Positions 37,331 to 45,986 of a stretch of DNA of 64,000 bases are shown here, piece by piece. Numbering within the stretch: the first letter of the stretch is position 1; each line of letters begins with the position of its first letter. The stretch lies in NCBI RefSeq assembly GCF_004101245.1, contig NZ_SCIN01000003.1, positions 434,001 to 498,000 of the forward strand. Reading direction: 5' to 3'. This DNA is from Sphingomonas sp. UV9. Its GTDB lineage: Bacteria; Pseudomonadota; Alphaproteobacteria; Sphingomonadales; Sphingomonadaceae. Made by a program: the position numbers and the translations under genes. The notes beneath the pieces are model-generated. The model saw only the letters and a list, made by a program, of their open reading frames with translations. It was not told where the DNA came from and made no database searches.

Positions 37331-38848
37331 TCACGCCGCCTTCAAGCGCTCCGGCACCGCTCGCACGCTCCCCAGCGCTGCAGCGATGCCCGTCTGCTCG
37401 CCTTCGTTCCCCGCCTCGTGATATTCCGCGTCTTCGTTGACGCTCCAGATGTCGTGCACGCGCGCGCCGGCCTGGATGTTCCGCACGGTCAGCATCGCAG
37501 TCATCATCGCGTGATCCTGGTTGTTGTACCGATGCATCCCGTTGCGCCCGACGCAGTGCAGCGTCGGATGCCGCGTCTCGATCTCCTCGCGCAGCGCGTC
37601 GACATTGTCGCGATAGTCCTCGTCGTACACGGGGTAAGCCTTCTCCTGCCGGACCACCGCGCCGCCCGTCACGTGCGCCGGATCGCAGAGTCCGAGGATC
37701 GCCATCTCCCTGGTCGCCAGCGCGATCAGGTCGTCATCGCTCGAGGCCCAGAGACCATCGCCCTCGAAGCAGAAATATTCGAGCCCGACGCACGCGATAT
37801 CTGGATCGGGCACCATTTCCGGCGACCAGCTGCGGAAGTTCTGGACCCGTCCGACCTTCACCTTCGAATCGTGGATGTAGATCCAGTTGTCGGGGAACAG
37901 ATCGGGCGACTTGATCATCAGCGCGACCGTAAGGAAATCGCGGTACCGAAGTGCGCTCGCCTGCGGCAAGGTCGTCGGCAACGGGTGCAAACGCCCCGCC
38001 AGTTCGCGCATCGGGGCGCTGCTGATGACATGGCCGGCGTTGATGGTGACGCTCTTGCCCTCGCGATCGGTCGCGGTGACGCGCCAGCGGCCGCTGGCAT
38101 CCTCGGCGAGTTGCTTCAGCGCATGCCCCATCAGGATGGTGTCGCCGTGGCCGAGGACCTTGTCGCGCGCGGCATCCCACATCATGCCCGGCCCGAGCCG
38201 CGGATAGCGGAAGCTCTCCAGCAACGTCTTGGTCTGCATGCCGTCGTTGGGTCGCTTGTTCAGTCCCAGCGATCGCTTGAGCCCATCGAGCACCGCCCCG
38301 CCAAGGCTCAAGCCCTTGATCCGCTGCGCTGCCCAGTCCGCCGACATCGTGTCGCACGGCATCCCCCACACCTTCTCGGTATAGGTCTTGAAGAAGATCG
38401 AATACAGCGTGCGGCCGAACTGGTTGATGACCCAATCCTCGAAGCTGCGGACGTTCGCCTTGGGGCGCAGCTTGGCCTTGGCGTAGCTCGCCATGCACAG
38501 CGTCGAGCGCCAGATGCCGAGATTGCCGAGCGCCTCGAACGCGCGCAGCGGATAGCTGTAGAATTTGCCCTCGTAGTAGATGCGGCTCATCCGCGGGCGC
38601 TCGATGAAGTCGTCCGGCAGGATCTCGTTCCACAGATCGACCACCGCTTGCGATTTCGAGAAGAACCGGTGTCCGCCGATGTCGAACCGGAAGCCGTGAT
38701 GCTCGACGGTCCGGCTGATCCCGCCGACATACACCGGATCCTTCTCGATCACGGTGACGGAATAGCCCGCCTTGCCGAGCAGGTACGCCGCGGTGAGCCC
38801 GGCGGGGCCGGCTCCGATGATCGCGACGTCGACAGGTGTGTTCGGCAT
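37331..38848 (-). CDS. FAD-dependent oxidoreductase, UDP-galactopyranose mutase/amine-oxidase-like
   Basis: 505 residues from the ATG at 38848. The dinucleotide-binding motif is [21 protein letters not shown], followed by [20 protein letters not shown] and [37 protein letters not shown] is characteristic of a group of flavoproteins near UDP-galactopyranose mutase and protoporphyrinogen oxidase that often occur with glycosyltransferases. [18 protein letters not shown] near the end forms part of the FAD site. Proximity to two GT-C-like proteins suggests a job in glycan precursor synthesis, but the substrate is unknown. Confidence 0.85.
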   Translation of the reverse strand: MPNTPVDVAIIGAGPAGLTAAYLLGKAGYSVTVIEKDPVYVGGISRTVEHHGFRFDIGGHRFFSKSQAVVDLWNEILPDDFIERPRMSRIYYEGKFYSYPLRAFEALGNLGIWRSTLCMASYAKAKLRPKANVRSFEDWVINQFGRTLYSIFFKTYTEKVWGMPCDTMSADWAAQRIKGLSLGGAVLDGLKRSLGLNKRPNDGMQTKTLLESFRYPRLGPGMMWDAARDKVLGHGDTILMGHALKQLAEDASGRWRVTATDREGKSVTINAGHVISSAPMRELAGRLHPLPTTLPQASALRYRDFLTVALMIKSPDLFPDNWIYIHDSKVKVGRVQNFRSWSPEMVPDPDIACVGLEYFCFEGDGLWASSDDDLIALATREMAILGLCDPAHVTGGAVVRQEKAYPVYDEDYRDNVDALREEIETRHPTLHCVGRNGMHRYNNQDHAMMTAMLTVRNIQAGARVHDIWSVNEDAEYHEAGNEGEQTGIAAALGSVRAVPERLKAA

Positions 38849-38928
38849 CCAGGCTTTTCCCACAAGGTGCGGGATGTATGGAGCACGACGCCTAAGGCGT
38901 GGTTAACGCACCGGTTCGCGCTTTCACC

Positions 38929-38952
38929 GTTCTCCCGCGAAGGCGGGAGAAC
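38929..38952. repeat. Element B half copy
   Basis: GTTCTCCCGCGA and its near complement AGGCGGGAGAAC form one 24-base hairpin, one half of a full element B. Confidence 0.6.
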
Positions 38953-38985
38953 AGGGTTATTGGCGATACCGTTGGTGGCGCTTGT

Positions 38986-39012
38986 CCCCCCCCCGGCTCA
39001 GCGGGGGGGGGG
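38986..39012. repeat. C9/G10 homopolymer hairpin downstream of argG
   Basis: Nine C (38986-38994), an 8-base loop GGCTCAGC, then ten G (39003-39012). The stem begins 7 bases after the argG stop on the minus strand. It may end the argG transcript; homopolymers of this length are also error-prone in replication and sequencing. Confidence 0.85.
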
Positions 39013-39019
39013 CGGAGTT

Positions 39020-40264
39020 TTATCGGTCCCGCCGTGCGAGCAGGCGCAGGCGCAGCGCGTTCAGCTTGATGAAGCCCTCCGCGTCGCGCTGGTCGTACGC
39101 GCCCTGGTCGTCCTCGAACGTCACGACCTTCTCCGAATACAGCGAGTTCGGCGATTTGCGGCCGACGACGTACACGCCGCCCTTGTACAGCTTCAGGCGC
39201 ACGGTGCCCGACACCTTCAACTGGCTGTGGTCGATCGCCGCCTGCAGCATCTCGCGCTCCGGCGAGAACCAGAAGCCGTTGTACAGCAGCTCGGCATAGC
39301 GCGGCGCGAGCTCGTCCTTCAGGTGCGCGGCGCCGCGGTCGAGCGTCAGCTGCTCGATGCCGCGATGCGCGAGCTGATAAATCGTGCCGCCCGGCGTCTC
39401 GTACATGCCGCGGCTCTTCATGCCGACGAAGCGGTTCTCGACCAGGTCGAGACGACCGATCCCGTGGCGGCGGCCGTACTCGTTGAGCGTCGACAGCAAC
39501 GTGGCGGGCGACATGCCTTCGCCGTTGATCGCGACGCCGTCGCCGCGCTCGAAATCGATCGTGAGGTACTCGGGCGTGTCCGGCGCGTCCTCGGGGTTTA
39601 CCGTGCGCGAATAGACGTAATCGGGGACCTCGTCCCACGGGTTCTCGAGAACCTTACCCTCGGACGAGGTGTGCAGCATGTTGGCGTCGGTCGAGAAGGG
39701 CGACTCGCCGCGCTTGTCCTTGCTGACCGGGATCTGGTGCTGCTCGGCGAACTCGATCAGCTTGGTGCGGCTAGTCAGGTCCCATTCGCGCCACGGTGCG
39801 ATCACCTTGATGTCGGGCGACAACGCGTAGTAGCCGAGCTCGAAGCGAACCTGGTCGTTGCCCTTGCCGGTCGCGCCGTGGCTGACCGCATCGGCGCCGA
39901 CCATCTTGGCGATCTCGATCTGGCGCTTGGCGATCAGCGGCCGCGCGATCGACGTGCCGAGCAGGTACAGCCCCTCGTACAGCGCGTTCGAGCGCATCAT
40001 CGGGAACACGTAGTCGCGGACGAACTCCTCGCGCAGGTCGTCGACGAAGATGTGCTCGGGCTTCACGCCCATCATCTCGGCCTTGGCACGCGCCGGCTCG
40101 AGCTCTTCGCCCTGGCCCAGATCGGCGGTGAACGTCACGACTTCGCAGTTATACGTCTGCTGGAGCCATTTCAGGATCACGCTGGTATCCAGGCCACCGG
40201 AATAGGCTAGCACGACCCGATTGATGCCGGCGTCGCCGGCGGGACGATTGATCTGATCGGTCAC
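39020..40264 (-). CDS. argG: Argininosuccinate synthase
   Basis: 414 residues from a GTG at 40264; longer frames upstream lack family sequence. The ATP-pyrophosphatase loop is [19 protein letters not shown], followed by [27 protein letters not shown], the [16 protein letters not shown] motif and the [16 protein letters not shown] segment. It joins citrulline and aspartate with ATP in arginine synthesis. The gene stands alone, divergent from the EF-hand protein with a 173-base shared upstream region. Confidence 0.97.
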   Translation of the reverse strand: MTDQINRPAGDAGINRVVLAYSGGLDTSVILKWLQQTYNCEVVTFTADLGQGEELEPARAKAEMMGVKPEHIFVDDLREEFVRDYVFPMMRSNALYEGLYLLGTSIARPLIAKRQIEIAKMVGADAVSHGATGKGNDQVRFELGYYALSPDIKVIAPWREWDLTSRTKLIEFAEQHQIPVSKDKRGESPFSTDANMLHTSSEGKVLENPWDEVPDYVYSRTVNPEDAPDTPEYLTIDFERGDGVAINGEGMSPATLLSTLNEYGRRHGIGRLDLVENRFVGMKSRGMYETPGGTIYQLAHRGIEQLTLDRGAAHLKDELAPRYAELLYNGFWFSPEREMLQAAIDHSQLKVSGTVRLKLYKGGVYVVGRKSPNSLYSEKVVTFEDDQGAYDQRDAEGFIKLNALRLRLLARRDR

Positions 40265-40437
40265 GGGCAGAATCCTTCGGCAATATCCAATGCCCGCGCC
40301 CCTATGCGCTGGGACCCCTTCATGCAACCGGCGCCTGCAACCGCGCCCTGCATCCGGACCCTGCAACTATGGCGTTCATGGCGCGTACAACCGAACCGGT
40401 CTATTCGCGCCGCAAATCCTCTGGAGTTTACGCAACC

Positions 40438-40827
40438 GTGCTACGCCAAACGCTCACCGTTCTCGTTCTCGCGGGTCTCGCGACCCCGGCGCTCGCGCAG
40501 GAAACCCGCGCGTCTGCTTCCGCCAAGTTCAAGACCGAATTCGCCGCGTCGGACACCAACAAGGACGGTGTCCTCACGCGCGCCGAAGTGCAGGCACGGA
40601 TCGGCAACATGAAGGTCGGACCGGGCCGGCCGGATCCGGTCCACGCCAAGCGCCTCGCGGACCTGTGGTTCACCAGCGCGGACAAGAACAAGGACGGCAA
40701 GGTGACGCAAGGCGAGGCGCAGGCACTGCTCGCGGCGACGTTCGCCAAGTATGACGCGAACAAGGATGGCAAGATCGGCGGCGACGAGCGTGCTGCCGCC
40801 AAGGCGGAGGTGCAGGGGCCGCGCTGA
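40438..40827 (+). CDS. Exported EF-hand calcium-binding protein
   Basis: 129 residues from a GTG at 40438, preceded by TGGAG 11 bases upstream. MLRQTLTVLVLAGLATPALAQ is then a complete signal peptide; an ATG at 40369 would add an odd basic leader. Three EF-hand loops follow: DTNKDGVLTRAE, DKNKDGKVTQGE and DANKDGKIGGDE, each with Asp/Asn at positions 1, 3, 5 and Glu at 12. Short periplasmic EF-hand proteins are common in sphingomonads; role is unknown, possibly calcium sensing or storage. Confidence 0.85.
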   Translation: MLRQTLTVLVLAGLATPALAQETRASASAKFKTEFAASDTNKDGVLTRAEVQARIGNMKVGPGRPDPVHAKRLADLWFTSADKNKDGKVTQGEAQALLAATFAKYDANKDGKIGGDERAAAKAEVQGPR

Positions 40828-40847
40828 GCAGCCTATCCCAAGCGACA

Positions 40848-40929
40848 CTGTTCTCCCGCGGACGCGGGAGCCCAGCTAAGTACCGTATCCCTGCTTGACC
40901 CTGGACCCCCGCCTGCGCGGGGGAACAGG
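40848..40929. repeat. Element B, copy 3
   Basis: Arms CTGTTCTCCCGCGGACGCGG and CCCGCCTGCGCGGGGGAACA with CCCAG and CTGGA inside. It lies after the EF-hand gene. Confidence 0.7.
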
Positions 40930-40951
40930 AAGGAAGAAGTACCAGAGAACT

Positions 40952-41071
40952 CCGTTCGTCCTGAGTAGCTGCTGAGCTTGTCGAAGCGGCGTATCGAAGG
41001 ACTGGTCCGATTGGGGCAAGTCCTTTGATACGGGTCTTCGGCTTCGCTCAGTCCCTACTCAGGACGAACGG
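40952..41071. repeat. Element D, copy 2
   Basis: Begins CCGTTCGTCCTGAGTAGCTG and ends CTACTCAGGACGAACGG; GCTTGTCGAAGC and GGCTTCGCTC form an inner pair. The right end runs past the cfa stop (41055-41057) into its last codons. Confidence 0.8.
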
Positions 41072-42299
41072 CAGTGGCTTCCCGCAACGCCCGCTCGCCC
41101 TCGAGCATGTAATCGCGCGTCAGTGGCAGGGTCATCCGGCTCTTCGACAGCTGAATCTGGTAGTTGACCATGCCCCCGGTCCGGAACGCCGCCGCCGCAC
41201 CCGCGAGATAGAACGTCCACATCCGGTAGAATCGCTCGTCGTACAACGCGACGATCGCGTCCTTCGCCGCCACCGTCCGGTCGTACCAGTGGTCGATCGT
41301 CAGCGCATAGTGGACGCGCAGCACCTCGATATCGGTCGGGAAGAACTTCAGCCCTTCATATCCCTTCACGATTTCCGACAGCGCCGGATTATAGCCGCCC
41401 GGAAAGATGTACTTCGTCGTGAACGTGTCGGTCACGCCCGGCCCGCCCATCCGGCCGATCGTGTGGAGCAGCATCACGCCGTCCTGCGTCAACAGGTCGC
41501 GGCATTTGCGGAAGAACGCCTTGTAGTGCGCCGGGCCGACATGCTCGAACATCCCGACCGAGACGATCCGGTCGAACGTGCCCGACAGCGCGCGGTAATC
41601 GATCAGCTCGAACTTCACCTTGTCGGCGACCCCGGCCTCTTCCGCACGCCGCCGCGCGACCTTCAGTTGCTCTTCGCTCAGCGTGACACCCAGCACCTCG
41701 GCGCCGGTCTTGGCATGCAGGTACAGCGCCATCCCGCCCCAGCCGCAACCGATGTCGAGCACGCGCATGCCCGGCTGGATCGCCAGCTTGGCGGCGATAT
41801 GCGCCTTCTTGTCGTCCTGCGCCTGTTCCAGGCTGTTCGCCGGATCGGTGAAGTACGCGCAGCTATATTGCCGGTCCGCATCGAGGAACAGGTCGTACAG
41901 TCGGTCCGACAGGTCGTAATGATGCGCCACGTTCTTCTTCGAACGACGCGCCATGTTCACCCGGTCGACCCGGTGGACGACCTTGCCGAGCAGCTTGATC
42001 GGCAACGACGGGTTGAGGCCGCCGCCAAGTTCCCACGGGCTGTTGCCTTTGAGCAGATTGACGAGATCACGAATGTCGCCGCGGTCGATCACCAGGCGAC
42101 CGTCCATGAACGCTTCCGCCGCGCCCAGCGCGGGATGGCGGACGATCGCGCCGGCGACACCGGGCTCGGTCAGGCGGATCGTGACCGGATTATAGGCCGG
42201 GTCGGGCTTGCCGAAATGGTTGGTCGTGCCGTCCGCATGGACCAAAGTGAGTTCGCCGGTTTTCACCTGCCGGGCCAGGAAACGATCGAAAAGAGCCAT
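41055..42299 (-). CDS. cfa: Cyclopropane-fatty-acyl-phospholipid synthase
   Basis: 414 residues. The SAM-binding motif is RVLDIGCGWGGMALYLHAK, preceded by AHHYDLSDRLYDLFLDADRQYSCAYF with the substrate-pocket Cys. VSVGMFEHVGPAHYKAFF and FPGGYNPALSE follow. It adds a methylene group from S-adenosylmethionine across double bonds of membrane lipids, typically on entry into stationary phase. The last five codons and the stop belong to a copy of repeat element D, so the C-terminal ...RPE has come from the repeat. Confidence 0.95.
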   Translation of the reverse strand: MALFDRFLARQVKTGELTLVHADGTTNHFGKPDPAYNPVTIRLTEPGVAGAIVRHPALGAAEAFMDGRLVIDRGDIRDLVNLLKGNSPWELGGGLNPSLPIKLLGKVVHRVDRVNMARRSKKNVAHHYDLSDRLYDLFLDADRQYSCAYFTDPANSLEQAQDDKKAHIAAKLAIQPGMRVLDIGCGWGGMALYLHAKTGAEVLGVTLSEEQLKVARRRAEEAGVADKVKFELIDYRALSGTFDRIVSVGMFEHVGPAHYKAFFRKCRDLLTQDGVMLLHTIGRMGGPGVTDTFTTKYIFPGGYNPALSEIVKGYEGLKFFPTDIEVLRVHYALTIDHWYDRTVAAKDAIVALYDERFYRMWTFYLAGAAAAFRTGGMVNYQIQLSKSRMTLPLTRDYMLEGERALREATAVRPE

Positions 42300-42348
42300 G
42301 GTGCAATAGCTAATGACTGGTACGGAATTGCGCTACCCCCGCCGCGGC

Positions 42349-43110
42349 TCAGATGCCCGCGTACCAATCATAATCAACGTTATCCTCCCAATACCCCCCC
42401 TTGCCCTTGCCGATCCCGGCGAGGCTGGCGACCGCATCGATCGCCATGACGTATTTCGCGTGCTTGTAGCCGAGCTGTCGTTCGACCCTGAGCCGGACCG
42501 GCGCGCCATGCGCGACGTCGAGGACGCGGTCGTTGAGCGCCCAGGCGAGGATGGTCTGCGGATGGAACGCGTCGATCAGGTCGATCGACTCGTAATAGGG
42601 CGTGCCGCGGTACAGATCGGCGCAGGTGAAGACGACGTAACGGGCAGTGTCGCGGATCCGGGCGGCCTGGAGCAGCGCGCCGAGCTTGGGCCCATGCCAC
42701 TTGCCGATCGCACTCCAGCCCTCGACGCAATCGTGCCGCGTGATTTGCGTGCGTGACGGCATCTGGCGGAGTTGCGGCAACGTCACCGACAGCGGCCGAT
42801 CGACCAGCCCGCCGACCTTCAGCCGATAGTCCGCGAAATTGTTGGCGACCATCGCGGTATAGTCCGCCGTCCCCGGATCGCGCGTGCCGTTCGATCGGAA
42901 GATCGGCGACATCTGCGCAGGGCTGAACTCGGGTGCGAGCGCGTTGCGGTTGGTAAGCGCGCGTTGCAGTCCGCGATTCATGTCCTCGCCCATGAACAGG
43001 ATCTTTCGCGCCTCCGGGTTCGCGGCGATCTTGTCGCACCCCGTCAGCAGCACGCCCGCGCCGATCGCGGCACCGGTTACGACCGTACGGCGGGTGATGA
43101 TCGTGCTCAT
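42349..43110 (-). CDS. Molybdopterin-dependent oxidoreductase, sulfite-oxidase fold, Tat-exported
   Basis: 253 residues from the ATG at 43110. The N-terminus MSTIITRRTVVTGAAIGAGV carries twin arginines and LLTGC, so it could be a Tat-exported lipoprotein. The Moco-binding Cys is in TRHDCVEGWSAIGKWHG; FTCADLYRGTPYYESIDL and LRVERQLGYKHAKYVMAI complete the domain. Relatives include YedY/MsrP. The gene overlaps the cytochrome b gene by 4 bases (ATGA), so the pair would pass electrons between quinone and a periplasmic substrate not yet known. Confidence 0.88.
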   Translation of the reverse strand: MSTIITRRTVVTGAAIGAGVLLTGCDKIAANPEARKILFMGEDMNRGLQRALTNRNALAPEFSPAQMSPIFRSNGTRDPGTADYTAMVANNFADYRLKVGGLVDRPLSVTLPQLRQMPSRTQITRHDCVEGWSAIGKWHGPKLGALLQAARIRDTARYVVFTCADLYRGTPYYESIDLIDAFHPQTILAWALNDRVLDVAHGAPVRLRVERQLGYKHAKYVMAIDAVASLAGIGKGKGGYWEDNVDYDWYAGI

Positions 43111-43865
43111 GCGACGTCCTCCTCGGCATGCGCGGGAACTGCCCAGCGCCCGGTAATCATCGACCTTACCTCGTTCCACGTCCCCGCGAGGATCACGAGC
43201 GCGAGATGCGCGATGATGAACAGCACCAGCCCGGTCGCCGCGATGAAGTGGATCGAGCGTGCCGATTGCCGCCCACCGAAAATATCCAGCAGCCACGGCC
43301 ACGCGGCGTCCATGTTGGGCGACATGGCCAGCCCGGTGAGGATCATCACCGGGATCAGCACGAAGATCGTCGCCACGTAGGACAGCTTCTGGAGGATGTT
43401 GTACGCGCCCGGCCGCTTCGGATCATGGAAGCGGAAGGCGAGATGCTCCTTTACGTCATGCGCCACTTCGCGCGGCGAAAGCTCACTGGCGCGGACGCGG
43501 AGATCGCGCTGGAAATGCTTGTTGATTAGGCTGACGATCATGAACCCGAGCAGCGCGAACGAGAGGACGAGCGCGAACAACAGGTGCCAGCGCCGCGAAA
43601 TGGCCAGGTTGTAGCTTGCCGGGATCGTCAGCAGGTTGAGGAGCGTCACCACCCATCCCGGCCACTGGTCCAGCGTCGTCCAGGCGGTATCGAAATTCGC
43701 GCCGTATTTGCCCCAGTACAGTCGAGGATGCGCCTTCAGGATGCCGATGCCGCTCCCGATCATGATGAACATCGTCACCACCGTCACCCAGTGCCAGATG
43801 CGCGTCGCCAGACGGTGGCGCTTGACGACCATGACGGATTTGGGGGTAGTGATGGGATCGTTCAT
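43107..43865 (-). CDS. Cytochrome b561-like membrane partner
   Basis: 252 residues from the ATG at 43865. Heme-ligand candidates include RLATRIWHWVTVV near the N-terminus, RRWHLLFALVL and RSIHFIAATGLVLFIIAHL. Four to five hydrophobic helices and a cytoplasmic loop RVRASELSPREVAHDVKEHL are present. It would supply or accept electrons for the downstream molybdopterin enzyme. The frame stays open far upstream (to 45896), but that stretch is the reverse of two plus-strand genes and is not coding. Confidence 0.88.
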   Translation of the reverse strand: MNDPITTPKSVMVVKRHRLATRIWHWVTVVTMFIMIGSGIGILKAHPRLYWGKYGANFDTAWTTLDQWPGWVVTLLNLLTIPASYNLAISRRWHLLFALVLSFALLGFMIVSLINKHFQRDLRVRASELSPREVAHDVKEHLAFRFHDPKRPGAYNILQKLSYVATIFVLIPVMILTGLAMSPNMDAAWPWLLDIFGGRQSARSIHFIAATGLVLFIIAHLALVILAGTWNEVRSMITGRWAVPAHAEEDVA

Positions 43866-43916
43866 GCTCGGTCTTCGCTCTAGCCTGTCGAAGCGTTCAA
43901 TAGCAGGGATAAGCCT

Positions 43917-44534
43917 ATGACCGAATGGCATTCTTACGAACCCGCAAATGGCCACCGCCTGCCCCACGATCCCCTCAACGCGATCGTCGCGCCGCGGCCG
44001 ATCGGCTGGGTCAGCACGGTGTCGGCGGACGGCGTTCCCAATCTCGCGCCCTATTCGTTCTTCAACCTGTTCAACTATAACCCGCCGATCATCGGCTTTT
44101 CGTCGATGGGCTGGAAGGACAGCGTCGCCAATATCGAGGCGACCGGCGAGTTTGTCTGGAACCTCGTCACCCGCGATCTCGGCGAGGCGATGAACGCGAC
44201 CTCGGCAACCGTGCCCGCCGATGTCGACGAGTTCGCGCTGGCCGGGCTCGACATGGCACCCTCGACCAGGGTGAAGCCGGCGCGCGTCGCCGCCAGCCGC
44301 GCGCAGTTCGAATGTAGGCTCACCCAACTGATCCGACTCGAAACCAAGGAAGGCCGTGAGCTCGACCAGTGGCTGGTGCTCGGCGAAGCGGTCGCGATCC
44401 ACATCGACTCCGCGATGCTGGAGGACGGCGTGTACCAGACCGCCCGCGCACAACCGATCCTGCGCGGCGGCGGCCCCGCGGATTACTTTGCCATCACGGA
44501 GGATTCCTTGTTCAAAATGCGTCGGCCGGGCTGA
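43917..44534 (+). CDS. Flavin reductase-like FMN-binding protein
   Basis: 205 residues. HDPLNAIVAPRPIGWVSTVSADG, then NLAPYSFFNLFNYNPPIIGFSS and WNLVTRDLGEAMNATS are typical of the split-barrel flavin reductase domain. Such proteins reduce FMN with NAD(P)H for monooxygenases, or act as stand-alone oxidoreductases. It begins 51 bases from the divergent cytochrome b gene. Confidence 0.9.
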   Translation: MTEWHSYEPANGHRLPHDPLNAIVAPRPIGWVSTVSADGVPNLAPYSFFNLFNYNPPIIGFSSMGWKDSVANIEATGEFVWNLVTRDLGEAMNATSATVPADVDEFALAGLDMAPSTRVKPARVAASRAQFECRLTQLIRLETKEGRELDQWLVLGEAVAIHIDSAMLEDGVYQTARAQPILRGGGPADYFAITEDSLFKMRRPG

Positions 44535-44597
44535 TAGGAGGCGTATGTTGCGGCGCAGCATGTTGCTGCCGCACCGATTTACGAAAGCCACCTCCGC

Positions 44598-45773
44598 ATG
44601 AAACCAGTCGATACGCGCATGGCGCTGCTCGCGCTCGCCGTCGGCGGGTTTGCGATCGGCACCACAGAATTCGCCGCGATGAGCCTGTTGCCGCAGTTCG
44701 CGCGGGGTCTCGGGATCGACGAGCCGACCGCGGGCCACGTCATCAGTGCTTATGCGCTCGGCGTGGTCGTGGGGGCGCCGACGATCGCCGTGCTGGCGGC
44801 GAAGATCGAGCGACGGACACTGCTGATCGCCTTGATGACGTTTCTGGGGATCGCCAACGGACTGTCCGCGCTCGCGCCGACCTATCACCTGATGCTGTTC
44901 GCCCGGTTCCTGAGCGGCCTGCCGCATGGCGCGTATTTCGGGGTCGGATCGCTGGTCGCGGCGTCGATGGTGCCGCGCGAGAAGCGGTCGCGTGCGGTAT
45001 CGCGGATGATGCTCGGATTGACGATCGCGACGATCGCGGGCGTGCCGCTCGCCAACGGTATCGGTCAGTGGTTTGGCTGGCGCTGGGGATTCGGGATCGT
45101 CGCGATCATCGCAGCGGCGACGGTGGCGATGCTGGTCCGGTTCGCGCCGGTCCTGCGCCCGGCCAGCGATGCTAGCCCGCTCGGCGAACTGGCGGCGCTG
45201 CGCAACGGGCAAGTGTGGCTCACGCTCGCGATCGGTGCGGTTGGATTCGGCGGCATCTTCTGCGTCTACACGTATCTCGCCTCGACGCTGACCGAGGTGA
45301 CGGGCGTGTCGTCCGCCTTCACGCCGGTCGCGTTCGCGCTGTTCGGTGTCGGCATGACGATCGGCACGTTGGTCTGCGCGAAAGCCGCAGACGTTGCGCT
45401 GATGCCCGCGGCGGGAATAACCCTGCTGTTCGGCGCCGGCGCACTGGCGCTCTATGCACCGGCGACGCCGCATCTGTGGGCGATGCTGCCGGTGGTTCTG
45501 CTGATCGGCTGTGGCGGAGGGCTGTCGACGATCCTCCAGACCCGGCTGATGGACGTGGCGGAAGACGCGCAGACGCTGGCGGCGGCACTCAACCACTCGG
45601 CGTTCAATACGGCCAACGCGATCGGGCCGTGGCTCGGCGGTCTGGCGATCGCGGGAGGCTATGGCCTGCCCTCGACCGGCTGGGTCGGCACCGCGCTGGC
45701 GCTTGGCGGCTTCGCAATCTGGGCATTGTCCTGGAAACTGGACTCCAGAAAAGCGGCGCCCCCTCGATCTTGA
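44598..45773 (+). CDS. MFS transporter, DHA1 (AraJ/YdhP-like) family
   Basis: 391 residues, 12 hydrophobic helices. The opening GGFAIGTTEFAAMSLLPQFARGLGI, VISAYALGVVVGAPTI, the loop motif AKIERRTLLI and FLSGLPHGAYFGVGSLVAASMV with MVPREKRSRAVSRMM place it in the DHA1 sugar/drug efflux group that includes the arabinose-induced AraJ. Its substrate is not shown. A Gly-Cys-rich hairpin (GCGGCGCAGCATGTTGCTGC) lies just before the start. Confidence 0.9.
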   Translation: MKPVDTRMALLALAVGGFAIGTTEFAAMSLLPQFARGLGIDEPTAGHVISAYALGVVVGAPTIAVLAAKIERRTLLIALMTFLGIANGLSALAPTYHLMLFARFLSGLPHGAYFGVGSLVAASMVPREKRSRAVSRMMLGLTIATIAGVPLANGIGQWFGWRWGFGIVAIIAAATVAMLVRFAPVLRPASDASPLGELAALRNGQVWLTLAIGAVGFGGIFCVYTYLASTLTEVTGVSSAFTPVAFALFGVGMTIGTLVCAKAADVALMPAAGITLLFGAGALALYAPATPHLWAMLPVVLLIGCGGGLSTILQTRLMDVAEDAQTLAAALNHSAFNTANAIGPWLGGLAIAGGYGLPSTGWVGTALALGGFAIWALSWKLDSRKAAPPRS

Positions 45774-45897
45774 GACCATGCGGTGAGCCGGGACGGAGTG
45801 CCCGGCGGACCCCGCATCCCAATCCGCCCGCTTGCAAGCGTGCGTGGCCTTACCGATGCGGCGGCCTAGCGTCCTGAGCCGACGCTTCGTGCTCAAA

Positions 45898-45928
45898 TCA
45901 AATATAGGATATCGTATATTATATTTGA
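45898..45928. promoter_or_regulatory. 31-bp palindromic operator candidate upstream of the TonB receptor
   Basis: Outer arms TCAAATATA and TATATTTGA are exact complements; the inner part includes GGATATCGTATA (45907-45918) and ATCGTATATTAT (45911-45922). The sequence is very AT-rich among high-GC neighbours. GGATATCGTATAYTATA recurs, inverted, near 56615. The palindrome ends 58 bases before the receptor start, a good operator position. The core AT-N-GTAT-A/T... resembles operators of GntR-type regulators, but no regulator gene is nearby. Confidence 0.7.
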
Positions 45929-45986
45929 CTTAGTTTCGGTGTCGTGATGGATTGCGCGCAACATCGAAACAGGAGCGCGGGCACCC

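Noticed and set aside
37418..40210. Plus-strand open frame of 930 codons
   Set aside because: Antisense to the FAD oxidoreductase and argG, crossing an intergenic repeat; composition is that of a shadow frame.
43866..45896. Upstream extension of the cytochrome b frame to 929 codons
   Set aside because: The extra part is antisense to the flavin reductase and MFS genes; the cytochrome b proper begins at the ATG at 43865.
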